A stretch of 64,000 nucleotides of DNA, taken from NCBI RefSeq assembly GCF_000308695.1, contig NZ_BAGG01000123.1, positions 62,001 through 126,000 of the forward strand. The letters are read 5' to 3'. Of this stretch, positions 8,402-17,295 are shown piece by piece. The notes beneath the pieces were generated by a model. That model made no database searches and was not told the origin of the DNA. It was given only the letters and a program-made list of their open reading frames with translations. The DNA comes from Nocardia takedensis NBRC 100417. GTDB lineage: Bacteria > Actinomycetota > Actinomycetes > Mycobacteriales > Mycobacteriaceae. The translations under genes were made by a program, and so were the position numbers. Numbering within the stretch: position 1 is the first letter of the stretch; every line of letters begins with the position of its first letter.

Positions 8402-9922
8402 TCAGAGCAGGGTGAGCGAGTCGACGGCGGTGATCTCGGCGGGCGCGCCGAGCGGGTCGCCGTCGACGAAGGCGGCGATGGTGTCGGCATCGCCGGCACG
8501 CACCAGTGTGCGCGCCCCTCGCGGATTCAGGAGGCTGATCACGACGGCCTCCGGTTCGTCGCCGTCGCGGCCCTTGCGGTAGGCGACGGTGTAGGACTCG
8601 ACGGTGGCCGGTCCGGTGTAGTCGGGGGCGGGTTCGCGGCGCGCGGGCCTCGGTTCGGCTTCCACGGCGCGGAACAACCGCCGCGGCGGACGCGCGGAGT
8701 ACACGCCCACACCGTGTTTGGTGATGTACCAGCCCAGCGCGGTGGTCAGGCCGTAGCTGTCGGGGTGTGCACGCAACAGTCCGACGGCGGTCGCCACGGA
8801 GTGCAGCGCGTAGTTGTTGCCGGGGCCGCCGCCGAAGGTGAGTCCGCCGGTCAGCGAGATCGGGCGGGCCGGGTCGTCGATCGGCAGGCCCAGCGCCTCG
8901 GCCGCGACCTGCACCGCGATCGGGAAGCAGGAATAGAGATCGATGTGGGCGACGTCGTCGATGCCGATGCCCGCGTCGGCCAGCGCGGACGCGCCCGCCG
9001 CGGCGATCGCGGGCGAGGCGGCCATGTCGGCGCGTTCGGTGACATGCCATTCATCGGTGGCGGTGGCCCCGCCGTGCGGGAACACCCAGCGCTCGCGCGG
9101 CACCCCGGCGGCGTCGGCGGCGGCCGCGCTGCACAGGATCAGGCCCGCGCCTTGGTCCACCGACAGGTTCGCGATCAGCAGTTTCGGATACGGGGTGGAG
9201 ACCAACCGGTTGCCCGCCGACGGCAACACCAGATCCTCGGCCGTGTGCGCGACGGGCATCCAGGCGTGCGGATTGCGCGCCGCGATCTCCGACAGCCGCG
9301 ACCACAGTCCGCCGATCCGCGCGCGGTGCTCGTCCTCGCTCAGACCCAGACGCGCCCGCAACGCCGTCTCCATCAGCGCGTAGAAGTAGACCGGACCCCA
9401 CAGTCCGGCGGCGCTCTCCATCTCGGAGTTGGGGCCGCGGTCGGAGCCGATGACCTGGGTCGGCAGGTCGTGCTCGGACTGGTCGGGCCAGTCGACGGTG
9501 AGCCCGCGCCGCCCCGCGACATTGCCGGAGTAGACGGCTTCCGCGCCGGTCAGCAGCGCCACGTCCGACTGTCCGTCGGCGATGGCCTGGGCGACGACGT
9601 TGAGCAGTCGCTGCGGCGCGTCACCGCCGAAGCGCACCGACTGGATGGTGCGCTTGGGGCTCGCGCCGAGGTCGGCCGCGACCAGCGCGCCCAGATCGGT
9701 GTAGGGCTTGCTGACGGGGGCGACGGCGGCGACCAGGTCGGCCGCGCGCAGCAGTCGGTCGCCGACGCCGCTGTCCTGGCCCGCGCGCCGCAGCGCCTCG
9801 GCGGACAGGGCGATGGGCCCGGGCAGGCCCGGTTCGTCGCCGCGGTGGGTGATCTGTCCCGCTCCCACGATCACGGGTGTCCGGGGATCCATTCCGGCTG
9901 GCAGCATAGGTTTCGCACTCAC
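8402..9922 (-). CDS. Thiolase-superfamily protein (acetyl-CoA acetyltransferase-like)
   Basis: A 506-residue thiolase-fold protein with 'RTPVIVGAGQ' at the N-terminus, a dimer-interface region 'VVAQAIADGQSDVALLTGAEA', and 'HIDLYSCFPIAVQ' and 'LTGGLTFGGGPGNNY' in the C-terminal half. It resembles long actinobacterial acetyl-CoA acetyltransferase-like proteins with an extra C-terminal domain. The place of the usual nucleophilic cysteine ('CGSG') is taken by 'FGGDAP', so it may not be a classical thiolase. GTG at 9922 is chosen; ATG at 9907 is equally possible because neither has a strong ribosome-binding site. It heads the operon with the crotonase and TetR genes. Confidence 0.75.
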   Translation of the reverse strand: MSAKPMLPAGMDPRTPVIVGAGQITHRGDEPGLPGPIALSAEALRRAGQDSGVGDRLLRAADLVAAVAPVSKPYTDLGALVAADLGASPKRTIQSVRFGGDAPQRLLNVVAQAIADGQSDVALLTGAEAVYSGNVAGRRGLTVDWPDQSEHDLPTQVIGSDRGPNSEMESAAGLWGPVYFYALMETALRARLGLSEDEHRARIGGLWSRLSEIAARNPHAWMPVAHTAEDLVLPSAGNRLVSTPYPKLLIANLSVDQGAGLILCSAAAADAAGVPRERWVFPHGGATATDEWHVTERADMAASPAIAAAGASALADAGIGIDDVAHIDLYSCFPIAVQVAAEALGLPIDDPARPISLTGGLTFGGGPGNNYALHSVATAVGLLRAHPDSYGLTTALGWYITKHGVGVYSARPPRRLFRAVEAEPRPARREPAPDYTGPATVESYTVAYRKGRDGDEPEAVVISLLNPRGARTLVRAGDADTIAAFVDGDPLGAPAEITAVDSLTLL

Positions 9923-9967
9923 TCTCGATCGCTGTCGCGCGGTCACGTCGACCCGGTTCTCATCGCG

Positions 9968-9991
9968 GTTACCGTCAATCGTGACGGTAAC
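9968..9991. promoter_or_regulatory. Perfect 10-bp inverted repeat, candidate operator
   Basis: GTTACCGTCA and TGACGGTAAC are separated by ATCG, between the divergent thiolase-like operon and a second crotonase gene. A dyad of this length and symmetry fits a TetR dimer site, and the operon encodes its own TetR protein. It lies about 46 bp upstream of the GTG start on one side and 80 bp from the ATG on the other, so it could control both. Confidence 0.65.
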
Positions 9992-10070
9992 TTGTTCTCG
10001 ATTACAGCAGAGCCCACGCGCGCGGGCAACGACTCCGGCGGAAAAACTGACCGCTGGGTAACATCCGGGC

Positions 10071-10832
10071 ATGGGTTCCACCATCGCGTTGCGATTCGAC
10101 GCCGACCGCGCCTACGTCACCCTCGACCGGCCCGACAAACACAACGGCCTCACCTTCGAGATGCTGGGCGAACTCGTCGCCGCGGCGCGCGCCATCGGCC
10201 GCCGCGACGACGTGCGCGCGGTCATCCTCGCCGGCAACGGCCCCAGCTTCAGCAGCGGCCTCGACATCGCGAAGGCCACCCGCGACCCGCTCGCGATCGT
10301 CCGCAATTTCGTGCCGCTGCCGTGGCGGGGCACCAACACCTTCCAGGAAGCGTGCTGGGCCTGGCGGCGGTTGCGCGTCCCGGTGATCGCCGCCGTGCAC
10401 GGCAACTGCTTCGGCGGCGGTCTGCAGATCGCGCTCGCCGCCGACATCCGGATCGCCCACCCCGACAGCAAGTTCTCGGTCATGGAGACCCGCTACGGAC
10501 TGGTGCCCGACATGTCCGGCGCGGTCACCCTGTCCCAACTCCTCGGCGTCGACCGTGCGCTGCTGCTGACCATGACCGCCGACATCGTCGACGCCGAGCA
10601 CGCCGCGCGCATCGGACTGATCACCGAGGTCAGCGACGACCCGGTGGCCGCCGCCGAAGAACTGGCCGACCGGATCGCGACCCGTCCGGCGCAGGCCGTG
10701 GCCGCCGCGAAGCGACTGTTCGACAAGTCCTGGCATTCCTCCCCGCGGCGCACGCTGGCCACCGAACGGGCGACCCAACTCCCGTTGATCCTGCAGATGG
10801 CCCGGACCCGCGACAAGAAATCCACGGATTGA
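10071..10832 (+). CDS. Enoyl-CoA hydratase/isomerase (crotonase) family protein
   Basis: A 253-residue crotonase. It has 'LDRPDKHNGLTFEML' near the N-terminus, the oxyanion-hole loop 'GPSFSSGLDIAK' and the conserved helix start 'VIAAVHGNCFGGGLQIALAAD'. A Glu in 'VMETRYGLVPDM' matches a catalytic position. It is divergent from the thiolase-like/crotonase/TetR operon with the palindrome between them, so it probably belongs to the same regulon. A TAACAT box ends 6 nt before the ATG and no ribosome-binding site is seen, which suggests a leaderless transcript. Confidence 0.85.
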   Translation: MGSTIALRFDADRAYVTLDRPDKHNGLTFEMLGELVAAARAIGRRDDVRAVILAGNGPSFSSGLDIAKATRDPLAIVRNFVPLPWRGTNTFQEACWAWRRLRVPVIAAVHGNCFGGGLQIALAADIRIAHPDSKFSVMETRYGLVPDMSGAVTLSQLLGVDRALLLTMTADIVDAEHAARIGLITEVSDDPVAAAEELADRIATRPAQAVAAAKRLFDKSWHSSPRRTLATERATQLPLILQMARTRDKKSTD

Positions 10833-10991
10833 CTGTCACATTTTCAGCATTCCCCTTGTGGGCCCCCATTTTCGCCGACCCGACTGCTAGCATCAGCGAG
10901 ATTTGCCAACCAGTCGGAATGTGGCGCGACGCACAAATCGGGGGGAGGTGATGCGTGCCGCCTTCGGCGAGAACCGGAGGGCCGAGAGACC

Positions 10992-12101
10992 TTGAACAAG
11001 ACCGCCTCACTCCTGCTATCCACGTTGGCGGGTGCCACGGTTTTGCTCCTGACGGCGACTACCCCTGCCCTAGCCAATCCAAACGCGATCAACCCGATCC
11101 CGGTGCTCAACGGCACCAACGGGCTGCCTCGCCTGCACGGCAGGACCGCCGCGGTCTTCCAGGTGACGGGTATGGCCAGCCCGAACAACACCCACACCTA
11201 CAACGTCCTCGGCACCGACCTGGGCATCATGTGGGACAACGGCAACGGTGAGATGCTCACCGCGTTCGGCGACACCGCGGGCATCGGCTTCCCGAACCTG
11301 CTGGCGGGCAGCACCTGGGCCTGGCGCAGCAACATCCTGGTCCGCAGCCACACCAAGGACCCGGGCGGCGGGATCTACTTCGACAGCGTGGTGCGCGACG
11401 TCTTCGGGCAGGCGCGCGACCTGATCCCCAGCCCGAAGATCCCCTTCATCGAGATCAGCCGCATCCCCACCGCGGGCATCTCCGTGGACGGCGTGCAGTA
11501 CATGAGCATGATGTCGGTCAAGACCTGGGACAACGTCGGCGAGTGGACCACCAACTACTCCGGTCTGGCCGCCTCCGCCGACAACGGCGAGACCTGGGCC
11601 GACCTCGGCAACACCCGGCGGCCGAACGAAGGCCCCAACAGCAAGTTCCAGATGGGCGCGTTCCTGAAATCGGGCGGCTACGTCTACCAGTACGGCACCG
11701 GTTCCGGACGCAACAACGACGCGTTCGTGGCCAGGGTCGCCGAACGCGACATCCAGAACCTCGCCGAATACGAGTACTGGGACGGCGAGCACTGGTCGCA
11801 CAAGGGCGACGTGAACGCGGCCGCGCCCATCATGGGCGGCGTCGGCGAACTGTCGGTGATGTGGAACGACTATCTCGGCCAGTACGTCTCGCTCACCACC
11901 GATCCGTTCAACTCGGTGGTCCTGCGCCGCTCCCCGTCCCCCGAGGGGCCGTGGAGTCCGCCCGAGGTCATCATCGACACCCGCGAACTCCCGACCGCCT
12001 ACGCGCCGTCGATCTACCCGTACCAGACCGGACGCGACCTCTACTTCCTCACGACCGTGCACAGCCAGTACAACGTCGTGCTGATGCGCACCACGCTCTG
12101 A
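10992..12101 (+). CDS. Secreted DUF4185 protein, probable GH183 endo-D-arabinanase
   Basis: A 369-residue protein with a cleavable signal peptide ending near 'TPALA' (residue 28), so it is exported. The rest is a DUF4185 domain. This family was shown in mycobacteria and related bacteria to contain endo-D-arabinanases (GH183) that cut the D-arabinan of arabinogalactan and lipoarabinomannan. Conserved acidic motifs 'GTDLGIMWDNG' and 'TAFGDTAG' are candidates for the active site of the propeller fold. TTG at 10992 is the start that gives the intact signal peptide; a GGAGG lies about 12 nt upstream. A close paralogue is at 17296-18381. Substrate specificity is inferred from the family. Confidence 0.8.
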   Translation: MNKTASLLLSTLAGATVLLLTATTPALANPNAINPIPVLNGTNGLPRLHGRTAAVFQVTGMASPNNTHTYNVLGTDLGIMWDNGNGEMLTAFGDTAGIGFPNLLAGSTWAWRSNILVRSHTKDPGGGIYFDSVVRDVFGQARDLIPSPKIPFIEISRIPTAGISVDGVQYMSMMSVKTWDNVGEWTTNYSGLAASADNGETWADLGNTRRPNEGPNSKFQMGAFLKSGGYVYQYGTGSGRNNDAFVARVAERDIQNLAEYEYWDGEHWSHKGDVNAAAPIMGGVGELSVMWNDYLGQYVSLTTDPFNSVVLRRSPSPEGPWSPPEVIIDTRELPTAYAPSIYPYQTGRDLYFLTTVHSQYNVVLMRTTL

Positions 12102-12116
12102 CTCGCACGACCACCG

Positions 12117-12158
12117 GGACCGGCGTCGCCACCGCGCGACGCCGGTCCTGTCTTTTCC
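12117..12158 (+). terminator. Rho-independent terminator
   Basis: A perfect 12-bp GC-rich stem (GGACCGGCGTCG pairing with CGACGCCGGTCC, 8-nt loop) is followed by a short T-rich run, just after the DUF4185 gene. Confidence 0.8.
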
Positions 12159-12191
12159 GGCGGACCGCCGACGGTCAATAGACTCGCGGGC

Positions 12192-12986
12192 ATGGATGCG
12201 GCGGAATGGGACGCGCGGTACTCGCAGGGTGAATTGGTGTGGGGCGCACCGCCGAATGCCACGGTCGTGGCGAACGTCATCGGACTGGACCGCATCGTCA
12301 CGTTACGTCCGGAGGGTCCCGACGGGCAGATACCGCCGCTGCCGCGCGCACTCGACCTGGCGTGCGGGGAGGGACGCAATGCGCTGTGGTTGGCCACCCA
12401 CGGCTGGCAGGTGCACGCCGTGGACTTCTCCCAGGTCGGCGTCGACAAGGGGCGCACGGTCGCGACCCGACTGTCGCGGTCGGTACGCAACCGCGTCACC
12501 TGGGAATGCGCCGACGTCACCGATCTCGACGCGGCCGGCGTCACCGGCCCGTTCGAGCTGATCCTGATGGTCTTCCTGCACCTGCCCGCCGACCGACGGC
12601 GCGCCCTGCTGCGCCGCGCGGCCGACCTGTTGTCGCCGGGCGGGACGCTACTGGTCCTCGGACACGACACCCGCAACCTCACCGAGGGCTACGGCGGGCC
12701 GCAGGACCCCGCGATCCTGTTCACCCCGGAGGACGTGGTCGCCGACCTCGGGCGCGACAGCGGGGTCGACATCCGCAAGGCCGAACCGATCCTCCGGCCG
12801 ACCGAGGGGCGCGACGCCATCGACGCGCTCGTCATCGCCACCAAGCGCGACGACCCGGCGGCGGATCTCACCCCCGTCATCGATGCGCCAGGGGACGACG
12901 AAATTCCGGCCCGACCGACGGCCCGTACAGCGGGCACTCGGACAGTCCGCCCACCGGGCACCGGGGGCCGCCGGCAGCGCGGGTGA
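12192..12986 (+). CDS. Class I SAM-dependent methyltransferase
   Basis: A 264-residue Rossmann-fold methyltransferase. Motif I is 'ALDLACGEGRNALWLA' at about residues 54-69, followed by the acidic strand end 'VHAVDFS' and the post-motif 'ECADVTDLD'. It resembles TehB/thiopurine-methyltransferase-like proteins that act on small molecules. The last 40 residues are low-complexity (Pro/Arg/Thr/Gly) and may be an unstructured tail. A TAGACT box lies 7 nt before the ATG with no ribosome-binding site, so a leaderless transcript is plausible. The substrate is unknown. Confidence 0.8.
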   Translation: MDAAEWDARYSQGELVWGAPPNATVVANVIGLDRIVTLRPEGPDGQIPPLPRALDLACGEGRNALWLATHGWQVHAVDFSQVGVDKGRTVATRLSRSVRNRVTWECADVTDLDAAGVTGPFELILMVFLHLPADRRRALLRRAADLLSPGGTLLVLGHDTRNLTEGYGGPQDPAILFTPEDVVADLGRDSGVDIRKAEPILRPTEGRDAIDALVIATKRDDPAADLTPVIDAPGDDEIPARPTARTAGTRTVRPPGTGGRRQRG

Positions 12987-13042
12987 CAGGCATCCGAGCC
13001 CCCAGCAGCACGGGCAAGCGGGCACCCGAACACCGGCACCCC

Positions 13043-13070
13043 GGGTAGCGGGCAGCGGGCAGCGGGCAGC
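13043..13070. repeat. 7-bp tandem repeat
   Basis: A GGGCAGC-type heptamer is repeated about four times between the methyltransferase and the hydrolase gene. It may be slippage-prone; no function is evident. Confidence 0.6.
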
Positions 13071-13131
13071 ATCGACCGCTGTCAGATGATCGGGCACCAG
13101 CGGCCGGTCAGCGCGTCGTCGGGGCCGCGAT

Positions 13132-13725
13132 CTAACTCGACCAGCGCGTCAACCAAGGTTCCACGGTCGCGGCGATGGTGTCGAAGCCGGAGCGGAACGA
13201 ATGCGGCTGACCGGGGATGACGGTGACCTGGGCGGCGTCGGCGGGGTCGGGAATGCCGAACGGGTCGGTGGCGCCGTTGATGACCACGACCTCGATGCCC
13301 CCGGCGGCGAGCAGTTCCTCGCGCCGGGACTTCTCCGGCTTCCCCGGCGGATGCAGCGGGAAGGACAGGGCCAGGACCCCGCGGGCGCGCGCGGCCTTCG
13401 CGGTGCGGCAGGCCACCCGCGCACCGTTGCTGCGACCACCTTGGATGAGCGGTTTGCGCACTTTTCGGTGCAGCGCGGCCACGATCTCCAGCCACGCCGC
13501 GTCCTGGACGGCCGCCGATCCGGGTGCGCGTCGACCGGCGACCCGGTACGGCTGGACCACCCGGGCGACCGCGCCGCCGAGTCCGAGGGCCGCGTCGCGG
13601 ACCGCGAGCAGGTCTTTCGCGTCGACGCCGCCGCCGGAGCCGTGGGTGAGCAGCAGCAGGAACCGCGCGCCGCGCGGCTTGTCGAGGTCGACTTCGGCCG
13701 GACCCGCGCTGGTCTCGATGAGCAC
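13132..13725 (-). CDS. Small alpha/beta hydrolase (TEX30/KANL3-like family)
   Basis: A 197-residue hydrolase fold of the TEX30/KANL3-like type. It has 'FLLLLTHGSGGGVDAKDL' near the N-terminus, the nucleophile elbow 'GGRSNGARVA', an acid candidate in 'INGATDPFG' and a late histidine in 'GQPHSFRSG'. GTG at 13725 is the first start. These proteins are often called dienelactone-hydrolase-like, but no substrate is established. It is divergent from fadE5. Confidence 0.75.
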   Translation of the reverse strand: MLIETSAGPAEVDLDKPRGARFLLLLTHGSGGGVDAKDLLAVRDAALGLGGAVARVVQPYRVAGRRAPGSAAVQDAAWLEIVAALHRKVRKPLIQGGRSNGARVACRTAKAARARGVLALSFPLHPPGKPEKSRREELLAAGGIEVVVINGATDPFGIPDPADAAQVTVIPGQPHSFRSGFDTIAATVEPWLTRWSS

Positions 13726-13861
13726 AGTTCACGGTAGCCCGCGAACCCGGCGGGGGTCGCGCACCACCTCACCGTCGGGAGTGGCGACCTGTGCGCGATC
13801 ACCAGGTCGCGGCCCGGAATGTACTTCGCGTCACAATGTCCGATTCCGCCTTTGCGGTCGC

Positions 13862-13906
13862 ATTACCGGTCGGTAATATGGCTCCTAAGTTACCCGCGAG
13901 TAGTAT
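13862..13906. promoter_or_regulatory. fadE5 upstream region with two candidate operators
   Basis: Two features lie 90-135 bp before fadE5. At 13862-13877 there is a perfect dyad, ATTACCG-GT-CGGTAAT. At 13887-13906 there is a 20-bp stretch (AAGTTACCCGCGAGTAGTAT) that matches 13 of 20 positions of the operator-like site between fadA2 and fabG4 (46967-46986). The second is the weaker of the two. Both are pattern-based calls. Confidence 0.4.
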
Positions 13907-13995
13907 GCGGAAAACCGGCTACCCGGTGGAGCGAAGAACGGGCGGGAACGGCACACGACCGACCGCACCAACTCAACGGAGAGTGAGTACCGACA

Positions 13996-15831
13996 ATGGG
14001 TCACTACAAGAGCAATGTCCGCGACCTCGAGTTCAACCTCTTCGAGGTTCTCGGCCTGGGATCGCTGCTGGACGCGGGCGCGTACGGCGACCTGGACACC
14101 GAGACCGTCAAGGAGATGCTCAGCGAGGTGCGTCGCCTGGCGGAGGGCCCGCTGGCCGACTCCTTCGTCGACGGCGACCGCAACCCGCCGGTCTTCGACC
14201 CCAACACCCACACCGTCACGCTGCCGGAGTCGTTCAAGAAGTCCTACCGCGCGCTCGAGGACGGCGGCTGGTCGAAGGTACCCGTGCGCGAGGAACTGGG
14301 CGGCCTCGGCGCCCCCAGCGTCGTCGGCTGGGCGCTGGGCGAGATGATCCTCGGCGCCAACCCGCCCGCCCAGATGTACGCCGCGGGCGCGGGCTTCGCG
14401 CAGGTGTTCTACAACAACGGCACCGACGAGCAGAAGAAGTGGGCCGCCGCCATCGCCGAGCGCAACTGGGGCGCGACCATGGTGCTCACCGAGCCCGACG
14501 CGGGCTCCGACGTCGGCGCGGGCCGCACCAAGGCCGTCAAGCAGGAAGACGGCTCCTGGCACATCGAAGGCGTCAAGCGCTTCATCACCTCGGGCGACTC
14601 CGACGACCTGTTCGAGAACATCATGCACCTGGTGCTGGCCCGCCCCGAGGGCGCCGGACCGGGCACCAAGGGCCTGTCGCTGTTCTACGTGCCGAAGTGG
14701 CACTTCGACTTCGACACCGAAACCCTCGGCGAGCGCAACGGCGTGTTCGTCACCAATGTCGAGCACAAGATGGGCATCAAGGTCTCGGCCACCTGTGAGG
14801 TCACCTTCGGCGGCCACGGCGTGCCCGCCAAGGGCTGGCTGGTCGGCGAGGTGCACAACGGCATCGCGCAGATGTTCGACGTCATCGAGAACGCGCGCAT
14901 GATGGTCGGCACCAAGGCCATCGCCACCCTGTCCACCGGGTACCTCAACGCGCTCGACTACGCCAAGACCCGCGTGCAGGGCGCCGACCTCACCCAGATG
15001 ACCGACAAGACCGCGCCGCGCGTCACCATCACCCACCACCCCGACGTGCGTCGCTCGCTGGCCACCCAGAAGGCCTACGCCGAGGGCCTGCGCGCCATCT
15101 ACCTCTACACCGCCGCCCACCAGAACGCCGATGTGGCGCAACTGGTCTCCGGCGCCGACGAGGACACCGCCTTCCGCGTCAACGACCTGCTGCTCCCGAT
15201 CGTCAAGGGCGTGGGCTCCGAGCGGGCCTACCAGTACCTGACCGAGTCCTTGCAGACCTTCGGCGGTTCGGGCTTCCTCCAGGACTACCCGATCGAGCAG
15301 TACATCCGCGACGCCAAGATCGACTCCCTCTACGAGGGCACCACCGCGATCCAGGCGCAGGACTTCTTCTTCCGCAAGATCGCCCGCGACCGCGGCGTGG
15401 CCCTGGGTCACGTGGCCGGTCAGGTGCAGAAGTTCATCGAGTCCGAGGCGGGCAACGGTCGCCTCAAGGGCGAGCGCAAGCTGCTGGCCACCGCGCTCGA
15501 GGACGTGCAGGCCATGGCGGCGACCCTCACCGGTCACCTGATGGCGGCGCAGGAGGACTCCGGCGAGCTGTACAAGGTCGGCCTGGGTTCGGTGCGCTTC
15601 CTGCTCTCGGTCGGCGACCTGCTCATCGGTTGGCAGTTGCTGCGTCAGGCCGAGGTCGCCATCGCGGCCCTGGACAACGGCGCGACCGGCGCGGACGCGA
15701 ACTTCTACACCGGCAAGGTCGCCGTCGCGCAGTTCTTCGCCCGCAACATCCTGCCGGAGCTGACCGCGACCCGCGCGATCCTGGCCACCCTGGACAACGA
15801 CATCATGGAACTGGACGAAGCGGCGTTCTGA
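13996..15831 (+). CDS. fadE5: Acyl-CoA dehydrogenase FadE5
   Basis: A 611-residue acyl-CoA dehydrogenase that closely follows mycobacterial FadE5 (Rv0244c) along its whole length. It has the N-terminus 'HYKSNVRDLEFNLFEVLG', the FAD/substrate segment 'MVLTEPDAGSDVGAGRTKAV', 'RFITSGDSDDLFENI', the motif 'IDSLYEGTTAIQAQDFFFRK' holding the catalytic Glu, and the same C-terminus 'DNDIMELDEAAF'. FadE5 is a broad-chain-length flavoenzyme that introduces the alpha-beta double bond in beta-oxidation. In Mycobacterium it adjoins fadA2, fabG4 and htdX, which here lie 30 kb away. A possible shared operator is noted upstream. Confidence 0.95.
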   Translation: MGHYKSNVRDLEFNLFEVLGLGSLLDAGAYGDLDTETVKEMLSEVRRLAEGPLADSFVDGDRNPPVFDPNTHTVTLPESFKKSYRALEDGGWSKVPVREELGGLGAPSVVGWALGEMILGANPPAQMYAAGAGFAQVFYNNGTDEQKKWAAAIAERNWGATMVLTEPDAGSDVGAGRTKAVKQEDGSWHIEGVKRFITSGDSDDLFENIMHLVLARPEGAGPGTKGLSLFYVPKWHFDFDTETLGERNGVFVTNVEHKMGIKVSATCEVTFGGHGVPAKGWLVGEVHNGIAQMFDVIENARMMVGTKAIATLSTGYLNALDYAKTRVQGADLTQMTDKTAPRVTITHHPDVRRSLATQKAYAEGLRAIYLYTAAHQNADVAQLVSGADEDTAFRVNDLLLPIVKGVGSERAYQYLTESLQTFGGSGFLQDYPIEQYIRDAKIDSLYEGTTAIQAQDFFFRKIARDRGVALGHVAGQVQKFIESEAGNGRLKGERKLLATALEDVQAMAATLTGHLMAAQEDSGELYKVGLGSVRFLLSVGDLLIGWQLLRQAEVAIAALDNGATGADANFYTGKVAVAQFFARNILPELTATRAILATLDNDIMELDEAAF

Positions 15832-15843
15832 TCCGCTGACCGA

Positions 15844-15875
15844 ACGGCCCGGAGGTCTTCCTCCGGGCCGTTTCG
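15844..15875. terminator. Bidirectional rho-independent terminator
   Basis: A perfect 12-bp stem (ACGGCCCGGAGG with its complement, TCTT loop) lies between the convergent fadE5 and GGDEF genes, followed by TTT. It can serve both. Confidence 0.8.
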
Positions 15876-15878
15876 CGT

Positions 15879-16982
15879 CTAACGGGGGACCCGACGGTGG
15901 GTGTGGTCGCGCGGCGGCGTGAGCTCATCGACCACGACGAGGTTCCCGCCCGCCTCTTTGGCCCGATACATGGCCGCGTCGGCCGATTGCAGCAGCAGAT
16001 CCGGGGTGGGCCGCGGGCATTCCGGACAGCGCGAGGCGTCGAATACCGCCACCCCCACGCTCGCGGTGACCTCGACATCGGATTCCGAGGTCGTCGTGGC
16101 CACCGCGCGCCGCAACCGTTCGGCCTCGGCCTGCGCGGCCACGGCCTGGATCGGCGCCGCCACGACGAACTCCTCACCGCCGGTTCGCGCCACCAGCGCG
16201 GACGCGCCCGCCGCCTCACGCAGGCCCCGCGCGGTGCGGATCAGCACGGTGTCGCCGACGCGATGCCCCCACGTGTCGTTGACGCTCTTGAACCGGTCGA
16301 GGTCGAAGGTCATCACGCAGATCGCCGGGAACCCCTCGGTCACCAGTCGCCCGAGGCGGGTCTCCAGACCGCGGCGGTTCAACACCTCGGTCAGCGGGTC
16401 CGACATGGATTCGGTGCGCAGCAGCCAGGACAGGAATTGCAGGGCGGGCAGACAGCCGACCACGCCCGCCAACAGCAGCAGACACACCGCCACCGCCAAC
16501 CGCACATCGCCGCCGCCGGTGGCGATCCTGACCGAGAGCACGATCACCGAGACCGCCGACCACGCCGCGTGCACGGCGAGCACCCGCGCGGTGTGGAAGA
16601 ACCCCAGGTAACTGCCGGTGACCACCAGCAGGATCGCGCCCATCGCCCCGTACAGGCGGTCCGCGCAGGTCATGAACAGCGCGACGAACAAGAAATCCGC
16701 GGTGCCGATCAGCACCAGCGATTCGACCTTGCTCGGCCACGGCAGCAGCCACCAGCGCAGCGACCACAGGATCCCGGTGGTGACCCCGATGATCGAGGCG
16801 ATCAGCGGCGGCCCCGCCGGGATGCCGATGACGACCAGACCCATCAGCGCGATGGCCGCGCCGCCCCACCCGACCAACCACTTCAGCGGACGCAACGCCG
16901 CGCGCGCGGAGAGGGTGCGGACCAGCCAGTGGTAGTCGACAGGATCGTTCCACCAGGTCCGCAGTGTCTTGCCGTCATTCAT
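15879..16982 (-). CDS. Membrane-bound diguanylate cyclase (GGDEF domain)
   Basis: A 367-residue protein with about six hydrophobic segments in residues 30-195 and a C-terminal GGDEF domain. The active-site signature reads 'ARTGGEEFVV' (GGEEF variant), and the metal-binding strand 'VMTFDLDRFKSVNDTWGHRVGD' is intact, so it should make cyclic di-GMP. No inhibitory RxxD site is evident directly before the signature. The membrane part resembles no sensor domain I can name. It is the only c-di-GMP gene in the window. Confidence 0.9.
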   Translation of the reverse strand: MNDGKTLRTWWNDPVDYHWLVRTLSARAALRPLKWLVGWGGAAIALMGLVVIGIPAGPPLIASIIGVTTGILWSLRWWLLPWPSKVESLVLIGTADFLFVALFMTCADRLYGAMGAILLVVTGSYLGFFHTARVLAVHAAWSAVSVIVLSVRIATGGGDVRLAVAVCLLLLAGVVGCLPALQFLSWLLRTESMSDPLTEVLNRRGLETRLGRLVTEGFPAICVMTFDLDRFKSVNDTWGHRVGDTVLIRTARGLREAAGASALVARTGGEEFVVAAPIQAVAAQAEAERLRRAVATTTSESDVEVTASVGVAVFDASRCPECPRPTPDLLLQSADAAMYRAKEAGGNLVVVDELTPPRDHTHRRVPR

Positions 16983-17295
16983 TCAACTTCACCCTTGGTC
17001 CCGACCGCGTTCGCCCAACGTTCGCAGTGCCGAGTGCGGAAATCCCAGAGATTCCCACCAGGTCGTCCGAGTAGTCTAGGCGCGCCCGATTCATGCCCGA
17101 CGGGCGAGGCTGTGTGACAGCACACAACCGGTCGGTTCGTCGCGCCGACCGGCGGGATTCCACCCGCCCCGGCCTCGCACCCGAACAACGTTCCGCGCGA
17201 CGTGTTCCGACCCACAGTGCCCGCGACCACACGCGCGCCCCGACTACCGGCACAATGTTCGGCAGACTCGCGCGCGACAGAAGGGATGCGTCCGG
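16983..17295. other. Intergenic region, divergent promoters expected
   Basis: It separates the GGDEF gene (minus) from the second DUF4185 gene (plus). Beyond a ribosome-binding-site-like purine run before 17296 I see no gene, strong dyad or repeat in it. Confidence 0.5.

Noticed and set aside
13885..15537. Minus-strand open frame of 550 codons
   Set aside because: Antisense to fadE5, which is certain by homology.
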